Assembly (NCBI RefSeq): GCF_002844235.1
Contig: NZ_PGTS01000004.1
Location: 124,001-188,000 of the forward strand
Reading direction: 5' to 3'
Source of the DNA: Thalassospira povalilytica
Lineage (GTDB): Bacteria; Pseudomonadota; Alphaproteobacteria; Rhodospirillales; Thalassospiraceae
DNA length: 64,000 bases
The notes under the pieces: generated by a model
Databases searched by the model: none
What the model saw: only the letters and a program-made list of their open reading frames with translations
Told to the model about the DNA's origin: nothing
Part shown: one piece after another, positions 14,949-25,280 of the stretch
Position numbering within the stretch: position 1 is the first letter of the stretch
Layout: each line of letters opens with the position of its first letter
Position numbers and translations under genes: made by a program

Positions 14949-17420
14949 ATGAACCACGTCCCTGCAAACATAAAAGCCGCAAAATCCCGCCTGATTGTCA
15001 TTGGCAACGGCATGGCCGGTATGAGAACGGTCGAAGAAATCCTGAACCGCGCACCGGACAAATACGACATCACGGTTTTCGGTGCCGAACCGCGCGTGAA
15101 CTATAACCGCATCATGCTTTCGCCCCTGCTGTCGGGCGAAAAGAATTTTGACGAAATCGTCATCAACACCCCGGAATGGTATCGCGAAAACAACATCCAT
15201 CTTTATTCCGGCGACCCGGTTGTTGAAATTGACCGTATCCGCAAGGTCGTCATTTCCAAAAGCGGTACGGAAACCGAATATGACCGCCTGTTGCTTGCAA
15301 CCGGTTCGGACCCGATCATCATTCCGGTTCCCGGCCACAAACTTTCTGGCGTTGTTACCTTCCGCGATGTCGATGATGTTGACGTCATGCTGGGTGCTGC
15401 GGCCAAGGGCGGTCCAGCCGTTGTGATTGGCGGCGGGCTTTTGGGTCTTGAAGCCGCGGTCGGGCTTCAGGCACGCGGCATGGATGTGACGGTTTTGCAT
15501 CTGGCAGGGCACGTCATGGAACGCCAGCTTGATCCGTCGGCGGGTTACCTTTTGGCACAGGAACTTGAACGGCGCGGCATCACTGTAATTACCGAGGCGG
15601 ACACCGCCGAAATCGTCGGAACGGAAACCGTAACCGGCGTGCGTCTTAAGGACGGACGCATGATCCCGGCTGATCTGGTGGTCATGGCTGTTGGCATTCG
15701 CCCCAACGGGCGCCTTGCCGCAGACACCGGCATCGCAGTCGAACGTGGCATTGTCGTTGACGATGTCATGACCACCAGTGATCCGGCGATCTTTGCGGTT
15801 GGCGAATGCGTACAGCATCGCGGCCAGTGTTATGGCCTTGTCGCACCGCTGTTTGAAATGGCGAAATCCTGTGCCGATCATTTGACAGAGATTGAGACCG
15901 ATGGCTACGCCGGGTCGGTCACCTCGACCAAACTTAAGGTCACGGGTGTTGATGTCTTTTCCGCCGGTGATTTTTCAGGTGGCGGCAATACAGAAGAAAT
16001 CGTGTTCCGCGATGCCGGACGCGGTGTTTACAAACGCATCGTCCTTGAAGACGGCAAGATCAAGGGCGCGGTTCTTTACGGCGATACCACCGATGGCGGC
16101 TGGTATTTCCAGCTGATGAAGGACGGACAGGATGTTACGGAACTGCGTGACACCCTTGCCTTTGGTCAGGCGTTTGCCGGGGGATCTGCCGGAAACCCTC
16201 TTGACGCCGTTGCAGCCCTGCCAGATGACGCAGAAATTTGTGGCTGTAACGGCGTTTGCAAAGGTTCCATCGTTTCTGCCATCACCGAAAAGGGCCTGAC
16301 GACCCTTGATGAAGTCAAAGGCCACACCAAGGCGTCGGCGTCCTGCGGATCATGTGCAGGGCTGGTTGAAAACCTGCTTGCGGCGACCCTTGGCGGTGAG
16401 TATCAGGCCGCAACGGTCAAGCCGATCTGCACCTGTACCGATCATGATCATGACAGCGTGCGCCGCCTGATCATTGCCAAGGGTCTTAAATCGATGCCGG
16501 CAATCATGCAGGAACTGGAATGGAAATCATCCGATGGGTGCCATGTTTGCCGCCCGGCATTGAACTATTACCTTCTGGCTGCATGGCCGGGGGAATATGT
16601 CGATCATGGCGCATCACGTTTCATCAATGAACGCGTGCATGCCAACATCCAGAAAGACGGCACCTATTCCGTGGTGCCGCGCATGTGGGGTGGCCTGACC
16701 AACCCGCGCGAATTGCGCGCAATTGCCGATGTCGCCGATAAATTCGACATCCCGACGGTCAAGGTTACCGGCGGTCAGCGCATTGATCTTTTGGGTGTGA
16801 AAAAGGAAGACCTGCCGGCGGTCTGGGCCGATCTTAATGCCGCAGGCATGGTATCGGGTCATGCCTATGGCAAATCGCTTCGGACTGTCAAAACATGCGT
16901 CGGACAGGAATGGTGTCGTTTCGGCACCCAGATGTCGATGAGCATGGGGGTCGAACTTGAAAAAATGACCTGGGGATCCTGGATGCCCCACAAGTTCAAA
17001 ATGGCTGTATCGGGCTGTCCGCGCAACTGTGCCGAAGCAACCATCAAGGATTTCGGCGTGGTGGCAACCGATGGCGGCTGGGATTTGCATGTTGGCGGCA
17101 ATGGCGGCATCCATGTCCGCGCGACCGAACTTCTGTGCAAGGTCACAACCGATGAAGAGGTCAAGGAATATTGCGGTGCCTTCATCCAGCTTTACCGCGA
17201 AGAGGCCCGTTATCTGGAACGCACCGCACCGTGGATCGAACGCGTTGGTCTGAAACATGTTCAGGAACGCGTTGTGGATGATGCCGAAAACCGCAAGGCC
17301 CTGTTTGATCGCTTCATGATCAGTCAGCAAACCGCCCAGAAAGACCCATGGGCCGAACGCGCATCCGAGGGCGTTGACGCCCACGAATTCAAACCCCTTT
17401 CGATGGTCGCAGCGGAGTAA
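14949..17420 (+). CDS. nirB: Assimilatory nitrite reductase large subunit, NirB
   Basis: Reduces nitrite to ammonium in the cytoplasm with NAD(P)H electrons. 823 residues from the ATG at 14949, which has GAGGAG about 10 nt upstream (an in-frame GTG at 14910 lies inside the terminator T-run and is rejected). Order: FAD/NAD(P)H oxidoreductase with GNGMAGMR near 19-26; BFD-like [2Fe-2S] domain with CGCNGVC near 430 and a second Cys pair near 466; sirohaem/[4Fe-4S] reductase with C650, C656, C690 and C694 (C-x5-C, C-x3-C). First gene of nirB-nirD-nasC-cysG. Confidence 0.96.
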   Translation: MNHVPANIKAAKSRLIVIGNGMAGMRTVEEILNRAPDKYDITVFGAEPRVNYNRIMLSPLLSGEKNFDEIVINTPEWYRENNIHLYSGDPVVEIDRIRKVVISKSGTETEYDRLLLATGSDPIIIPVPGHKLSGVVTFRDVDDVDVMLGAAAKGGPAVVIGGGLLGLEAAVGLQARGMDVTVLHLAGHVMERQLDPSAGYLLAQELERRGITVITEADTAEIVGTETVTGVRLKDGRMIPADLVVMAVGIRPNGRLAADTGIAVERGIVVDDVMTTSDPAIFAVGECVQHRGQCYGLVAPLFEMAKSCADHLTEIETDGYAGSVTSTKLKVTGVDVFSAGDFSGGGNTEEIVFRDAGRGVYKRIVLEDGKIKGAVLYGDTTDGGWYFQLMKDGQDVTELRDTLAFGQAFAGGSAGNPLDAVAALPDDAEICGCNGVCKGSIVSAITEKGLTTLDEVKGHTKASASCGSCAGLVENLLAATLGGEYQAATVKPICTCTDHDHDSVRRLIIAKGLKSMPAIMQELEWKSSDGCHVCRPALNYYLLAAWPGEYVDHGASRFINERVHANIQKDGTYSVVPRMWGGLTNPRELRAIADVADKFDIPTVKVTGGQRIDLLGVKKEDLPAVWADLNAAGMVSGHAYGKSLRTVKTCVGQEWCRFGTQMSMSMGVELEKMTWGSWMPHKFKMAVSGCPRNCAEATIKDFGVVATDGGWDLHVGGNGGIHVRATELLCKVTTDEEVKEYCGAFIQLYREEARYLERTAPWIERVGLKHVQERVVDDAENRKALFDRFMISQQTAQKDPWAERASEGVDAHEFKPLSMVAAE

Positions 17421-17425
17421 GACAG

Positions 17426-17776
17426 ATGACGAACAATCTGACATGGGTAGAAGTCGGACCCGCTGCCAATATCCCGCAGCAAGGCGCGCGTACCCTGCAA
17501 ACCCAAACCGATCGCATCGCGATTTTCAGAACCCTTGACGATCAGATCTTTGCCCTGCTTGATCGCTGCCCGCATAAGCAAGGCCCCCTGGCACAAGGCA
17601 TCGTGCATGGCCATTTCGTCACCTGCCCGCTTCATAACATGGTGTTTTCGCTTGAAACCGGCGAGGCACAGGGCCCCGATGACGGCTGTGCCGCCAAGGT
17701 CGAATGCAAGGTCATTGACGGCATGGTGCGGGTTGGCCTGACCGAACTGCAAGCTGGATTGCGCCATGCGGGATGA
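17426..17776 (+). CDS. nirD: Nitrite reductase small subunit, NirD (Rieske-type)
   Basis: 116 residues with a Rieske fold. A full [2Fe-2S] ligand set is visible: C48-P-H50 and C67-P-L-H70. It partners NirB in the NAD(P)H-dependent nitrite reductase. The gene begins 5 nt after nirB and its end overlaps the start of the nitrate reductase gene by 11 nt, so expression of all three should be coupled. Confidence 0.95.
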   Translation: MTNNLTWVEVGPAANIPQQGARTLQTQTDRIAIFRTLDDQIFALLDRCPHKQGPLAQGIVHGHFVTCPLHNMVFSLETGEAQGPDDGCAAKVECKVIDGMVRVGLTELQAGLRHAG

Positions 17777-20474
17777 GGTCAAAACAACCTGCCCCTATTG
17801 CGGTGTTGGCTGTGGCCTGATCATTTCGCCAACCCGTGACGGATGGGCTGTGGGCGGCGACCCCGACCACCCCGCCAACCTTGGGCGCATTTGTTCCAAG
17901 GGTGCGGCCCTGATCGATACGATCATGGCCGAGACCAAACGCGATTTTCGCCTGCTTGAACCCGAAGTCGACGGCAAACAGGTTGGCTGGAAAACCGCCA
18001 TTGCCGAAACCGCAAATCGCCTGCGCGACACCATTGAAAAACATGGTCCGAAATCGGTGGCCTTTTACGTGTCAGGGCAGCTCCTGACCGAGGATTATTA
18101 TGTCGCCAACAAACTGATCAAGGGCTTTATCGGATCGCCCCATATCGATACCAATTCACGTCTTTGCATGGCATCGACCGTGGTCGGGCACAAGCGCGCC
18201 TTTGGCGCCGATGTGGTGCCCGGATGTTACGAAGACCTTGAAATCGCCGATCTGGTCATTCTGACCGGGTCAAATCTGGCATGGTGCCACCCGGTGCTTA
18301 ATCAGCGCCTGCGTGCGGCCAGGGAAAAGCACGGCACAAAGATTGTTGTGATTGATCCAAGACGGACGGCAAGTTGCGATATTGCCGATTTGCACCTTGC
18401 CATCAAGCCGGGCAGCGACGTTGCCCTGTTTAACGGTTTGCTGGCCTGGCTTGACCAGACGGGCAATACCGATCTTCGTTATGTAGCCCGCCATGTGAGT
18501 GGCTATGAACAAGCCGTGGCAGAGGCGCGTGCCGACTGCCCGGATATCGAGACAACCGCACAAAAATGCGGGCTCGACCTGCAAGACAGCGCCGATGAAA
18601 CCGGCTCAGGTCTGGGAAAACTGGAAACGTTGTTTAACTGGTTTGCGGCTTTTGATCGTACCGTCACGGTCTTTTCACAAGGCGTGAACCAGTCATCTAG
18701 CGGGTCGGATAAGGTCAATGCGATCCTTAATTGCCATCTGGCAACCGGTCGTGTCGGAAAACCGGGTTCAAGCCCGTTTTCCGTCACCGGCCAACCCAAT
18801 GCCATGGGCGGGCGCGAAGTTGGCGGCCTCGCCAATCAGCTTGCCGCCCACATGAACCCCAATGATCCGGTCGATATTGATCGTGTCAGACGGTTCTGGA
18901 AATCCGACGCCCTTGAACCGGGCGAAGGATACAAGGCCGTCGACATGTTTCGCGCCATTGAAACCGGTGAAATCAAGGCCGTCTGGATCATGGCAACCAA
19001 CCCGGCAGTCAGCCTTCCGGATGCGGATCGAGTGCGCCTTGCACTGTCGCGTTGTCCGCTTGTGATTGCATCCGATGTCGTCAATGACACCGACACATTG
19101 CGCCACGCCCATATCAAACTGCCCGCCACCGGCTGGGCAGAAAAATCGGGCACCGTCACCAATTCCGAACGGCGCATATCGCGCCAACGCCCGTTCCGCG
19201 AGGCCCAGGGCAATGCCAAGCCCGACTGGTGGATCATGACCCAAGTCGCGCGTGCCATGGGATATGGCAAGGCTTTCAAATACAAGGATCCCGCCGATAT
19301 CTTTGCCGAACATGCCGCCCTTTCGGAATTTGAAAATGACGGCATGCGGGCCTTTGATATCGGCATCTGGCACAAGGCCAGGAAATCGGCCTATGACGCG
19401 ATGGAACCGTTTCAGTGGCCGGCTTCTCGCAAACATCAACCGGCCAGCGGTTCCCAACGGCTTTATGGTGATGGCATATTCACCACATCAAGCGGTCGGG
19501 CCAAAATGCTGGCTGTTGCGCATATTCCACCGCAATCCCGAACCAGTCGCGACTTCCCGCTGATTGCCAATAGCGGCCGGTACCGCGATCAATGGCACAC
19601 CATGACGCGCACCGGAACAGCGGCACGTCTTTCGGCCCATCGTCCGGAACCGCTGCTTGAAATCCACCCAAAGGACGCCGCCAAATTCGGGCTTTCGGAT
19701 GGTGGCATTGCCCGGATCAAAAGCAGCCATGGTACGTCCCTGATGCGGGTTCTGGTCACAGATGCGCAAATGCCCGGACAGGTTTTCATTCCCATGCACT
19801 GGAACGATATCTTTTCGGCAGCAGGCGGGATCGGTCGGCTTTTGCCCCCCAATGTTGATCCCCATTCCGGCCAGCCCGAAAGCAAACATGTCCCCGTTGC
19901 CCTCGAACCATTTGCCCCGAAATGGCAGGGATTGCTGTTTTCAAGCACCCCGGTTGATCTTGGCAGCCTGCCCTATTGGGTGGCGGCGACCGGACCGGGC
20001 AGCATGATTTATGAAATCGCCGGCTCCGAACCGATGATGTTCAAGTCCCTTTTGCCGATTGCGGCCAATGAGGATGACGAACAGGTCATTGAATATAGCG
20101 ACAGCAAAAAGGGCGTTCATCGTTATGCCCGATTGAACGGTGATCGCGTTACCGGCGCCCTTTTCATCGGCCCGGACCGCCCGGCCCTTGGCCGGGATTG
20201 GGTTTCAAACCTGCTGGCAACCGATCAGGTCGCCCCTCTCGAACGCAATGCCCTTCTGGCCGGGCGGATGCCCGATGCGGGCGCAATCAATGATCGCCTG
20301 ATCTGTTCATGTTTCTCGGTCGGGCTGGCGGCCATCAGCCGTGCCATTTCTGATCAGAATGCCGTAACCGCCGCCGATATTGGCCGTTTGCTTCAGGCCG
20401 GGACCGGGTGCGGTTCGTGCCTGCCGGAAATAAAGGAGATTCTCGATGACGCATTACCGCGCGCCGCAGAATAA
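17766..20474 (+). CDS. nasC: Assimilatory nitrate reductase catalytic subunit
   Basis: Molybdenum bis-MGD enzyme reducing nitrate to nitrite in the cytoplasm; 902 residues. The [4Fe-4S] ligands are C9, C12, C16 and C43 (CPYCGVGC). C134 (SRLCMAS) is the expected Mo ligand. A molybdopterin-dinucleotide-binding domain follows near residue 600, and a C-terminal BFD-like [2Fe-2S] domain has C847, C849, C882 and C885, as in NasA/NasC reductases that take electrons through extra clusters. The gene is called nasA in some species. No separate NasB-type electron-transfer gene is in this operon. Confidence 0.95.
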   Translation: MRDEVKTTCPYCGVGCGLIISPTRDGWAVGGDPDHPANLGRICSKGAALIDTIMAETKRDFRLLEPEVDGKQVGWKTAIAETANRLRDTIEKHGPKSVAFYVSGQLLTEDYYVANKLIKGFIGSPHIDTNSRLCMASTVVGHKRAFGADVVPGCYEDLEIADLVILTGSNLAWCHPVLNQRLRAAREKHGTKIVVIDPRRTASCDIADLHLAIKPGSDVALFNGLLAWLDQTGNTDLRYVARHVSGYEQAVAEARADCPDIETTAQKCGLDLQDSADETGSGLGKLETLFNWFAAFDRTVTVFSQGVNQSSSGSDKVNAILNCHLATGRVGKPGSSPFSVTGQPNAMGGREVGGLANQLAAHMNPNDPVDIDRVRRFWKSDALEPGEGYKAVDMFRAIETGEIKAVWIMATNPAVSLPDADRVRLALSRCPLVIASDVVNDTDTLRHAHIKLPATGWAEKSGTVTNSERRISRQRPFREAQGNAKPDWWIMTQVARAMGYGKAFKYKDPADIFAEHAALSEFENDGMRAFDIGIWHKARKSAYDAMEPFQWPASRKHQPASGSQRLYGDGIFTTSSGRAKMLAVAHIPPQSRTSRDFPLIANSGRYRDQWHTMTRTGTAARLSAHRPEPLLEIHPKDAAKFGLSDGGIARIKSSHGTSLMRVLVTDAQMPGQVFIPMHWNDIFSAAGGIGRLLPPNVDPHSGQPESKHVPVALEPFAPKWQGLLFSSTPVDLGSLPYWVAATGPGSMIYEIAGSEPMMFKSLLPIAANEDDEQVIEYSDSKKGVHRYARLNGDRVTGALFIGPDRPALGRDWVSNLLATDQVAPLERNALLAGRMPDAGAINDRLICSCFSVGLAAISRAISDQNAVTAADIGRLLQAGTGCGSCLPEIKEILDDALPRAAE

Positions 20475-21456
20475 TCGCGGGCTTACGCCAGATGTTGCTG
20501 CCCATGCTGCGACATCTGAAAACTTCGCCTATTTTCCCGCCTTCATACATGTGACCGGCAAAAAGGTATTGGTGCTGGGCGGCGGCGAAGTCGCACTTGG
20601 CAAGCTGCGCCTGCTTGTGCGCAGTCAGGCAAAGATCACGGTCGTCGCACCCGAAATCTGCGACGACATTGCCGTGATGGTGGACGAAGGGCGGATCGTT
20701 TGGGAAAGCGCGCCCTTCGTCGACACCATGATCAACCGGGCGGTCATGGTATTTGATGCCGCCGATGATCCGCATTTGACCGCACGGGTGCAGGCCGCGA
20801 CCAGACGGCGCAACATCCTTTTGAATGTGGTCGACAAGACCCCGCATTGCGATTTCATCGTGCCGGCAATCCTTGATCGCGCACCGGTAATGATCACGAT
20901 ATCAACCGGTGCCTGTGCCCCGGCCCTTGCACGCATCATCCGGCAGCGCCTTGAGACTGTTCTTCCGGCATCCATGGCACAACTGGCCCGCATTGCCCGC
21001 GATGCGCGGCAAAAGGTCGCCGAACACCTTCATGACAATGTGTCACGCCAGCGGTTCTGGACCCATTTTTTCCAGCGCGGACTGCAAGAATCCCCGACCG
21101 GCACCGCACGCGACAGCGATATTGACCATGCCCTGCGCCAGTTCGTTCCCGATGGCAGCAGCGCGACCGTCCCCGGCGGGCAGATCATGAATGCCGAAAT
21201 CCATGCTGATACTGCCTTTGATCTTCCGCACGGCATCGCGCGCGCGATTGAAACCGCCGATATCGTCTTTCACGAAGACCACATTGCCGAAGATATCCTG
21301 ACGCTTGCCCGGCGCGATGCCACCCTGATCCCGATTGGCTGCATCAGCCTTGATCACGACCCCGACGCCAAACGTGACAGCATCGAACAGCAAACCAGAA
21401 TTTTCGCCCGACAGGGTTTCAATATCGTCACCCTGACCCAGGCAATCACGCACTAG
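20446..21456 (+). CDS. cysG: CysG-like sirohaem synthase with only a remnant of the methyltransferase domain
   Basis: 336 residues, against about 457 for CysG. Residues about 30-225 form the precorrin-2 dehydrogenase/ferrochelatase part: NAD motif VLGGGEVALGK (44-54), NVVDKTP with the conserved Asp, and ISTGACAPALAR. Residues about 245-336 still resemble the first third of uroporphyrinogen-III methyltransferase (IETADIVFHEDHIAEDILTLARRDA) and then stop, with no SAM-binding remainder. It can supply sirohaem for NirB only if a separate CobA-type enzyme makes precorrin-2. It overlaps nasC by 29 nt. Confidence 0.85.
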   Translation: MTHYRAPQNNRGLTPDVAAHAATSENFAYFPAFIHVTGKKVLVLGGGEVALGKLRLLVRSQAKITVVAPEICDDIAVMVDEGRIVWESAPFVDTMINRAVMVFDAADDPHLTARVQAATRRRNILLNVVDKTPHCDFIVPAILDRAPVMITISTGACAPALARIIRQRLETVLPASMAQLARIARDARQKVAEHLHDNVSRQRFWTHFFQRGLQESPTGTARDSDIDHALRQFVPDGSSATVPGGQIMNAEIHADTAFDLPHGIARAIETADIVFHEDHIAEDILTLARRDATLIPIGCISLDHDPDAKRDSIEQQTRIFARQGFNIVTLTQAITH

Positions 21457-21518
21457 ATCATCCTGACGTCCTTCCGGTTCACCCTGTGGATTATGGCTCC
21501 CCGTATTCCACAAAAACT

Positions 21519-21556
21519 AAAGGCGCGCAAAGTACCCCCTGCGCGCCTTTCTTTTT
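21519..21556. terminator. Bidirectional intrinsic terminator between cysG and mmsA
   Basis: Perfect 11-bp stem (AAAGGCGCGCA at 21519-21529, TGCGCGCCTTT at 21540-21550), 10-nt loop, then CTTTTT. On the minus strand the tail is TTTAGTTTTT, so it serves both convergent operons. Confidence 0.85.
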
Positions 21557-21572
21557 GCCAGAATGGCAAAAG

Positions 21573-23072
<1,500 letters not shown>

Positions 23073-23145
23073 GGGGTTCCTCCCGACTAAACCTGATTTC
23101 GGATTGCCTGATTTCATCACCGGCAAACTGGACCCATTATGACTA

Positions 23146-23192
23146 TGCACTGCAATGCACATCAATTATCATTCCTGCAAATTCGATGTGCA
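23146..23192. promoter_or_regulatory. Nested repeats in the mmsA/LysR promoter region
   Basis: TGCACATC at 23156-23163 and GATGTGCA at 23185-23192 form a perfect 8-bp inverted repeat separated by 21 nt; TGCACTGCAATGCA (23146-23159), a triple TGCA, overlaps the left arm. This lies between the divergent genes, 33 nt from the regulator start, the usual place for a LysR site. Confidence 0.5.
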
Positions 23193-23224
23193 AAAATTAA
23201 AGTCATCAGAGGTCATTCACCGTA

Positions 23225-24112
23225 ATGGATTGGGATCGCTTCCGCATTTTCCTTGCCGTCGCCAGGCAGGGCCAAATCCTGGCCGCTGCACGCCAGCTTG
23301 GCCTGAACCATGCAACGGTCGGACGGCAATTGGCCGCCCTTGAACAGGAACTTGGCACCAAGCTGATTGACCGGCGCACCACCGGATCGGAATTGACCAC
23401 GGCGGGGCGCGAATTGATGGCTGCGGCGGAGGCCGCTGAATCTGCCTTTCTGCGGGCCGGGACCGCTGTTTCGAACCAGTCCGAAGTCATCAGCGGCACG
23501 GTCCGGGTTGGTGTGCCCGATGGATTGGGGAATTATTTTCTGGCAAGTGAGTTGGCTCACTTTGCGGCAAATCATCCGGATCTGGTTATCCAGATTGTGC
23601 CGCTGCCACGCACATTTTCCCTGTCACAACGCGAAGCCGACATCGCCATTACCCTTGATCGCCCCAAACAGGGACGGCTGGTGATCAAGAAGCTGACCGA
23701 CTATACGCTCAGCGTCTATGCCAGCCGGAATTACATTGAGCGTTACGGGGATGTTCGGACAGAGGCCGACCTGTCAGACCGGCTGTTTGTCACCCATATC
23801 GAAGACCTGATTTACAGCCGTGCGCTTGATTATGCTGCCCGGCTTGGCAAATTGATGAAACGTCGCTTTGAATGCGGCAGCGTGGTCGCCCAGATGGAAG
23901 CCGTACGCAACGGACATGGCATCGGCATCCTGCATGATTATGCCACCGATGGTGTGCCTGATCTTGTGCGTTTGCTGCCTGAAATCCGCTTTACCCGCAA
24001 TTACTGGATGCTTCAGCACCCTGACACGAAGGATACGCGCAGCGTTGCGTCGGTCGCGGAATATATCACGCGGGTTGTCCGCGCAGCGCGCGACCAGTTC
24101 GTCATGAGCTAG
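23225..24112 (+). CDS. LysR-family transcriptional regulator, probable mmsA regulator
   Basis: 295 residues. The N-terminal winged helix-turn-helix ([40 protein letters not shown], first 60 residues) is followed by the substrate-binding domain beginning [19 protein letters not shown]. Such proteins bind DNA as tetramers and respond to a small metabolite, often an intermediate of the neighbouring pathway. Position opposite mmsA suggests it controls that gene and itself; the effector is not shown. Confidence 0.9.
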   Translation: MDWDRFRIFLAVARQGQILAAARQLGLNHATVGRQLAALEQELGTKLIDRRTTGSELTTAGRELMAAAEAAESAFLRAGTAVSNQSEVISGTVRVGVPDGLGNYFLASELAHFAANHPDLVIQIVPLPRTFSLSQREADIAITLDRPKQGRLVIKKLTDYTLSVYASRNYIERYGDVRTEADLSDRLFVTHIEDLIYSRALDYAARLGKLMKRRFECGSVVAQMEAVRNGHGIGILHDYATDGVPDLVRLLPEIRFTRNYWMLQHPDTKDTRSVASVAEYITRVVRAARDQFVMS

Positions 24113-24166
24113 CCCACCAACCCCGAACCCGAACCCATGGCGATAAACCCTTGCCCGAAACGACAT

Positions 24167-24199
24167 CAGGCACAAAGACAGGATCTGTCCTTGTGCCTG
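24167..24199 (+). terminator. Long hairpin after the LysR gene
   Basis: Arms of about 15 bp (CAGGCACAA-A-GACAG and CTGTC-C-TTGTGCCTG, one mismatch) with a 3-nt loop, 55 nt after the LysR stop. No T-run follows, so it may end or protect the transcript instead of being a classical terminator. Confidence 0.4.
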
Positions 24200-24259
24200 G
24201 ATGGGGTCCGCTTTTGCGGGCGGATCTGACAGTCAAAGACCGGTCAGATCAAATATTAA

Positions 24260-24272
24260 TGACCAATGGTCA
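24260..24272. promoter_or_regulatory. Palindrome TGACCA-A-TGGTCA overlapping the stop of the DUF2218-like gene
   Basis: 6+1+6 palindrome whose right end overlaps the minus-strand stop codon (24270-24272). It shares its core with the longer palindrome at 24771-24789 on the other side of the same gene. Operator-like; the binding protein is unknown. Confidence 0.4.
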
Positions 24273-24674
24273 ATGTTTACGCCAGTCAAATTCGATCACT
24301 TGCTGATCGGACAGGCTCCGCAATTTTTCTTCGAAATAACCGCGGATCTGATCAAGACCCTTACCGTCGGAAGCCGACATCGCGACAGTCAGGAAAGATG
24401 AGCTGGCAGAGATTTCACAAACCCCGTCCTCAAAGGCCAGAAGACCCTTGTTTGCATCGCGCAGTTCACCATGAACCGGTTCCTGCACAGAACCAAGAAA
24501 GCCTTCAAGATAGCGGGGGGCGTTGCGTAGATAGATATCCGCAAAACAATAATTGGCGTCCATATCCTGATCCAATTCCATATCCGGATGGTTTGTCATT
24601 TCCGATGATTCCGCCGGGGCATCATCATCCTTATCTTGGCCGGTACCCTGTGCCTTGATTATCCGGTCAGACAT
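24270..24674 (-). CDS. Small DUF2218-like protein
   Basis: 134 residues from the ATG at 24674; a TTG at 24770 is an alternative start but the added part has no matching features. The N-terminal 50 residues are polar and acidic. The rest (ADIYLRNAPRYLEGF to the C-terminal VIEFDWRKH) has the pattern of DUF2218 proteins: a YL helix, a GxLxF-type strand, an AxDxxxLxxxxxxxExxL helix and a terminal WR motif. DUF2218 has no firm function. It stands alone, flanked by two TGACCA-N-TGGTCA palindromes. Confidence 0.6.
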   Translation of the reverse strand: MSDRIIKAQGTGQDKDDDAPAESSEMTNHPDMELDQDMDANYCFADIYLRNAPRYLEGFLGSVQEPVHGELRDANKGLLAFEDGVCEISASSSFLTVAMSASDGKGLDQIRGYFEEKLRSLSDQQVIEFDWRKH

Positions 24675-24770
24675 GCACAAACCCATTTCTTCCAATGGCG
24701 CATATAATGCACCAAACGAATCCCCATTACCCCTATCACCTGCATAGCACAGAATACATGCACGCGACAA

Positions 24771-24789
24771 TAGTGACCAGTGGTCACTA
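24771..24789. promoter_or_regulatory. Perfect 19-bp palindrome upstream of the DUF2218-like gene
   Basis: TAGTGACCA-G-TGGTCACTA, arms of 9 bp with a single central base, 97 bp upstream of the 24674 start. Length and symmetry suit a TetR- or GntR-type homodimer site. Confidence 0.55.
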
Positions 24790-25280
24790 AAATGTGAGCT
24801 TTAATGTAAAGACCACATTTTCTAAAGCGGAAAATGTCTCAAAATCGTCGAAGCGCAACCCGTCATGGCGATTTTTTTCATGAAAATCTTATTTTCTGCC
24901 AATTCGATGACGATCAAAAATCGAAAATGTCATAAAAATCCCATGAAACCAGCGACCTGCACCTTGGGACGCAGCCGCAAAAAATTCACGAAATGGCGAC
25001 TCCATGCACGAAACTTACGGCTCTTGGGACCAGCTTTCACCACATCGGAACAGGGCCAAACCAGATATTTCCACGACGGCGCGACACCCCGGCAAGACAA
25101 ACCAAACCGTCGGGATCACCAACCAGCCGCGCAGATACATCCGCAGTCATGGCTTGGACATACCCAAGGCATGCCATTTCGCCATGAAGGACAACCGGCC
25201 TGTGCTAAACACGTGACCATGTAAGACAGCGCGCCAACCAACGTGTTTCTGGATGCTTAACCGCGCGATATCGCGATCGG
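24790..25280. other. Intergenic stretch of about 490 bp without a credible gene
   Basis: The left part is AT-rich and holds an inverted repeat ACATTTTC-N7-GAAAATGT (24815-24837). The right part is GC-rich and includes a 12-bp palindrome CGCGATATCGCG at 25264-25275, close to the end of the transferase gene. An open frame of 119 codons on the plus strand (24865-25224) has no ribosome site, an odd composition rich in His, Lys, Arg and Gln, and no family features, so I do not call it. A small RNA or short peptide cannot be excluded. Confidence 0.5.

Noticed and set aside
24865-25224. Open frame of 119 codons on the plus strand in the gap before the phosphopantetheinyl transferase
   Set aside because: No ribosome site, composition rich in His, Arg, Lys and Gln unlike any family, and no conserved features.
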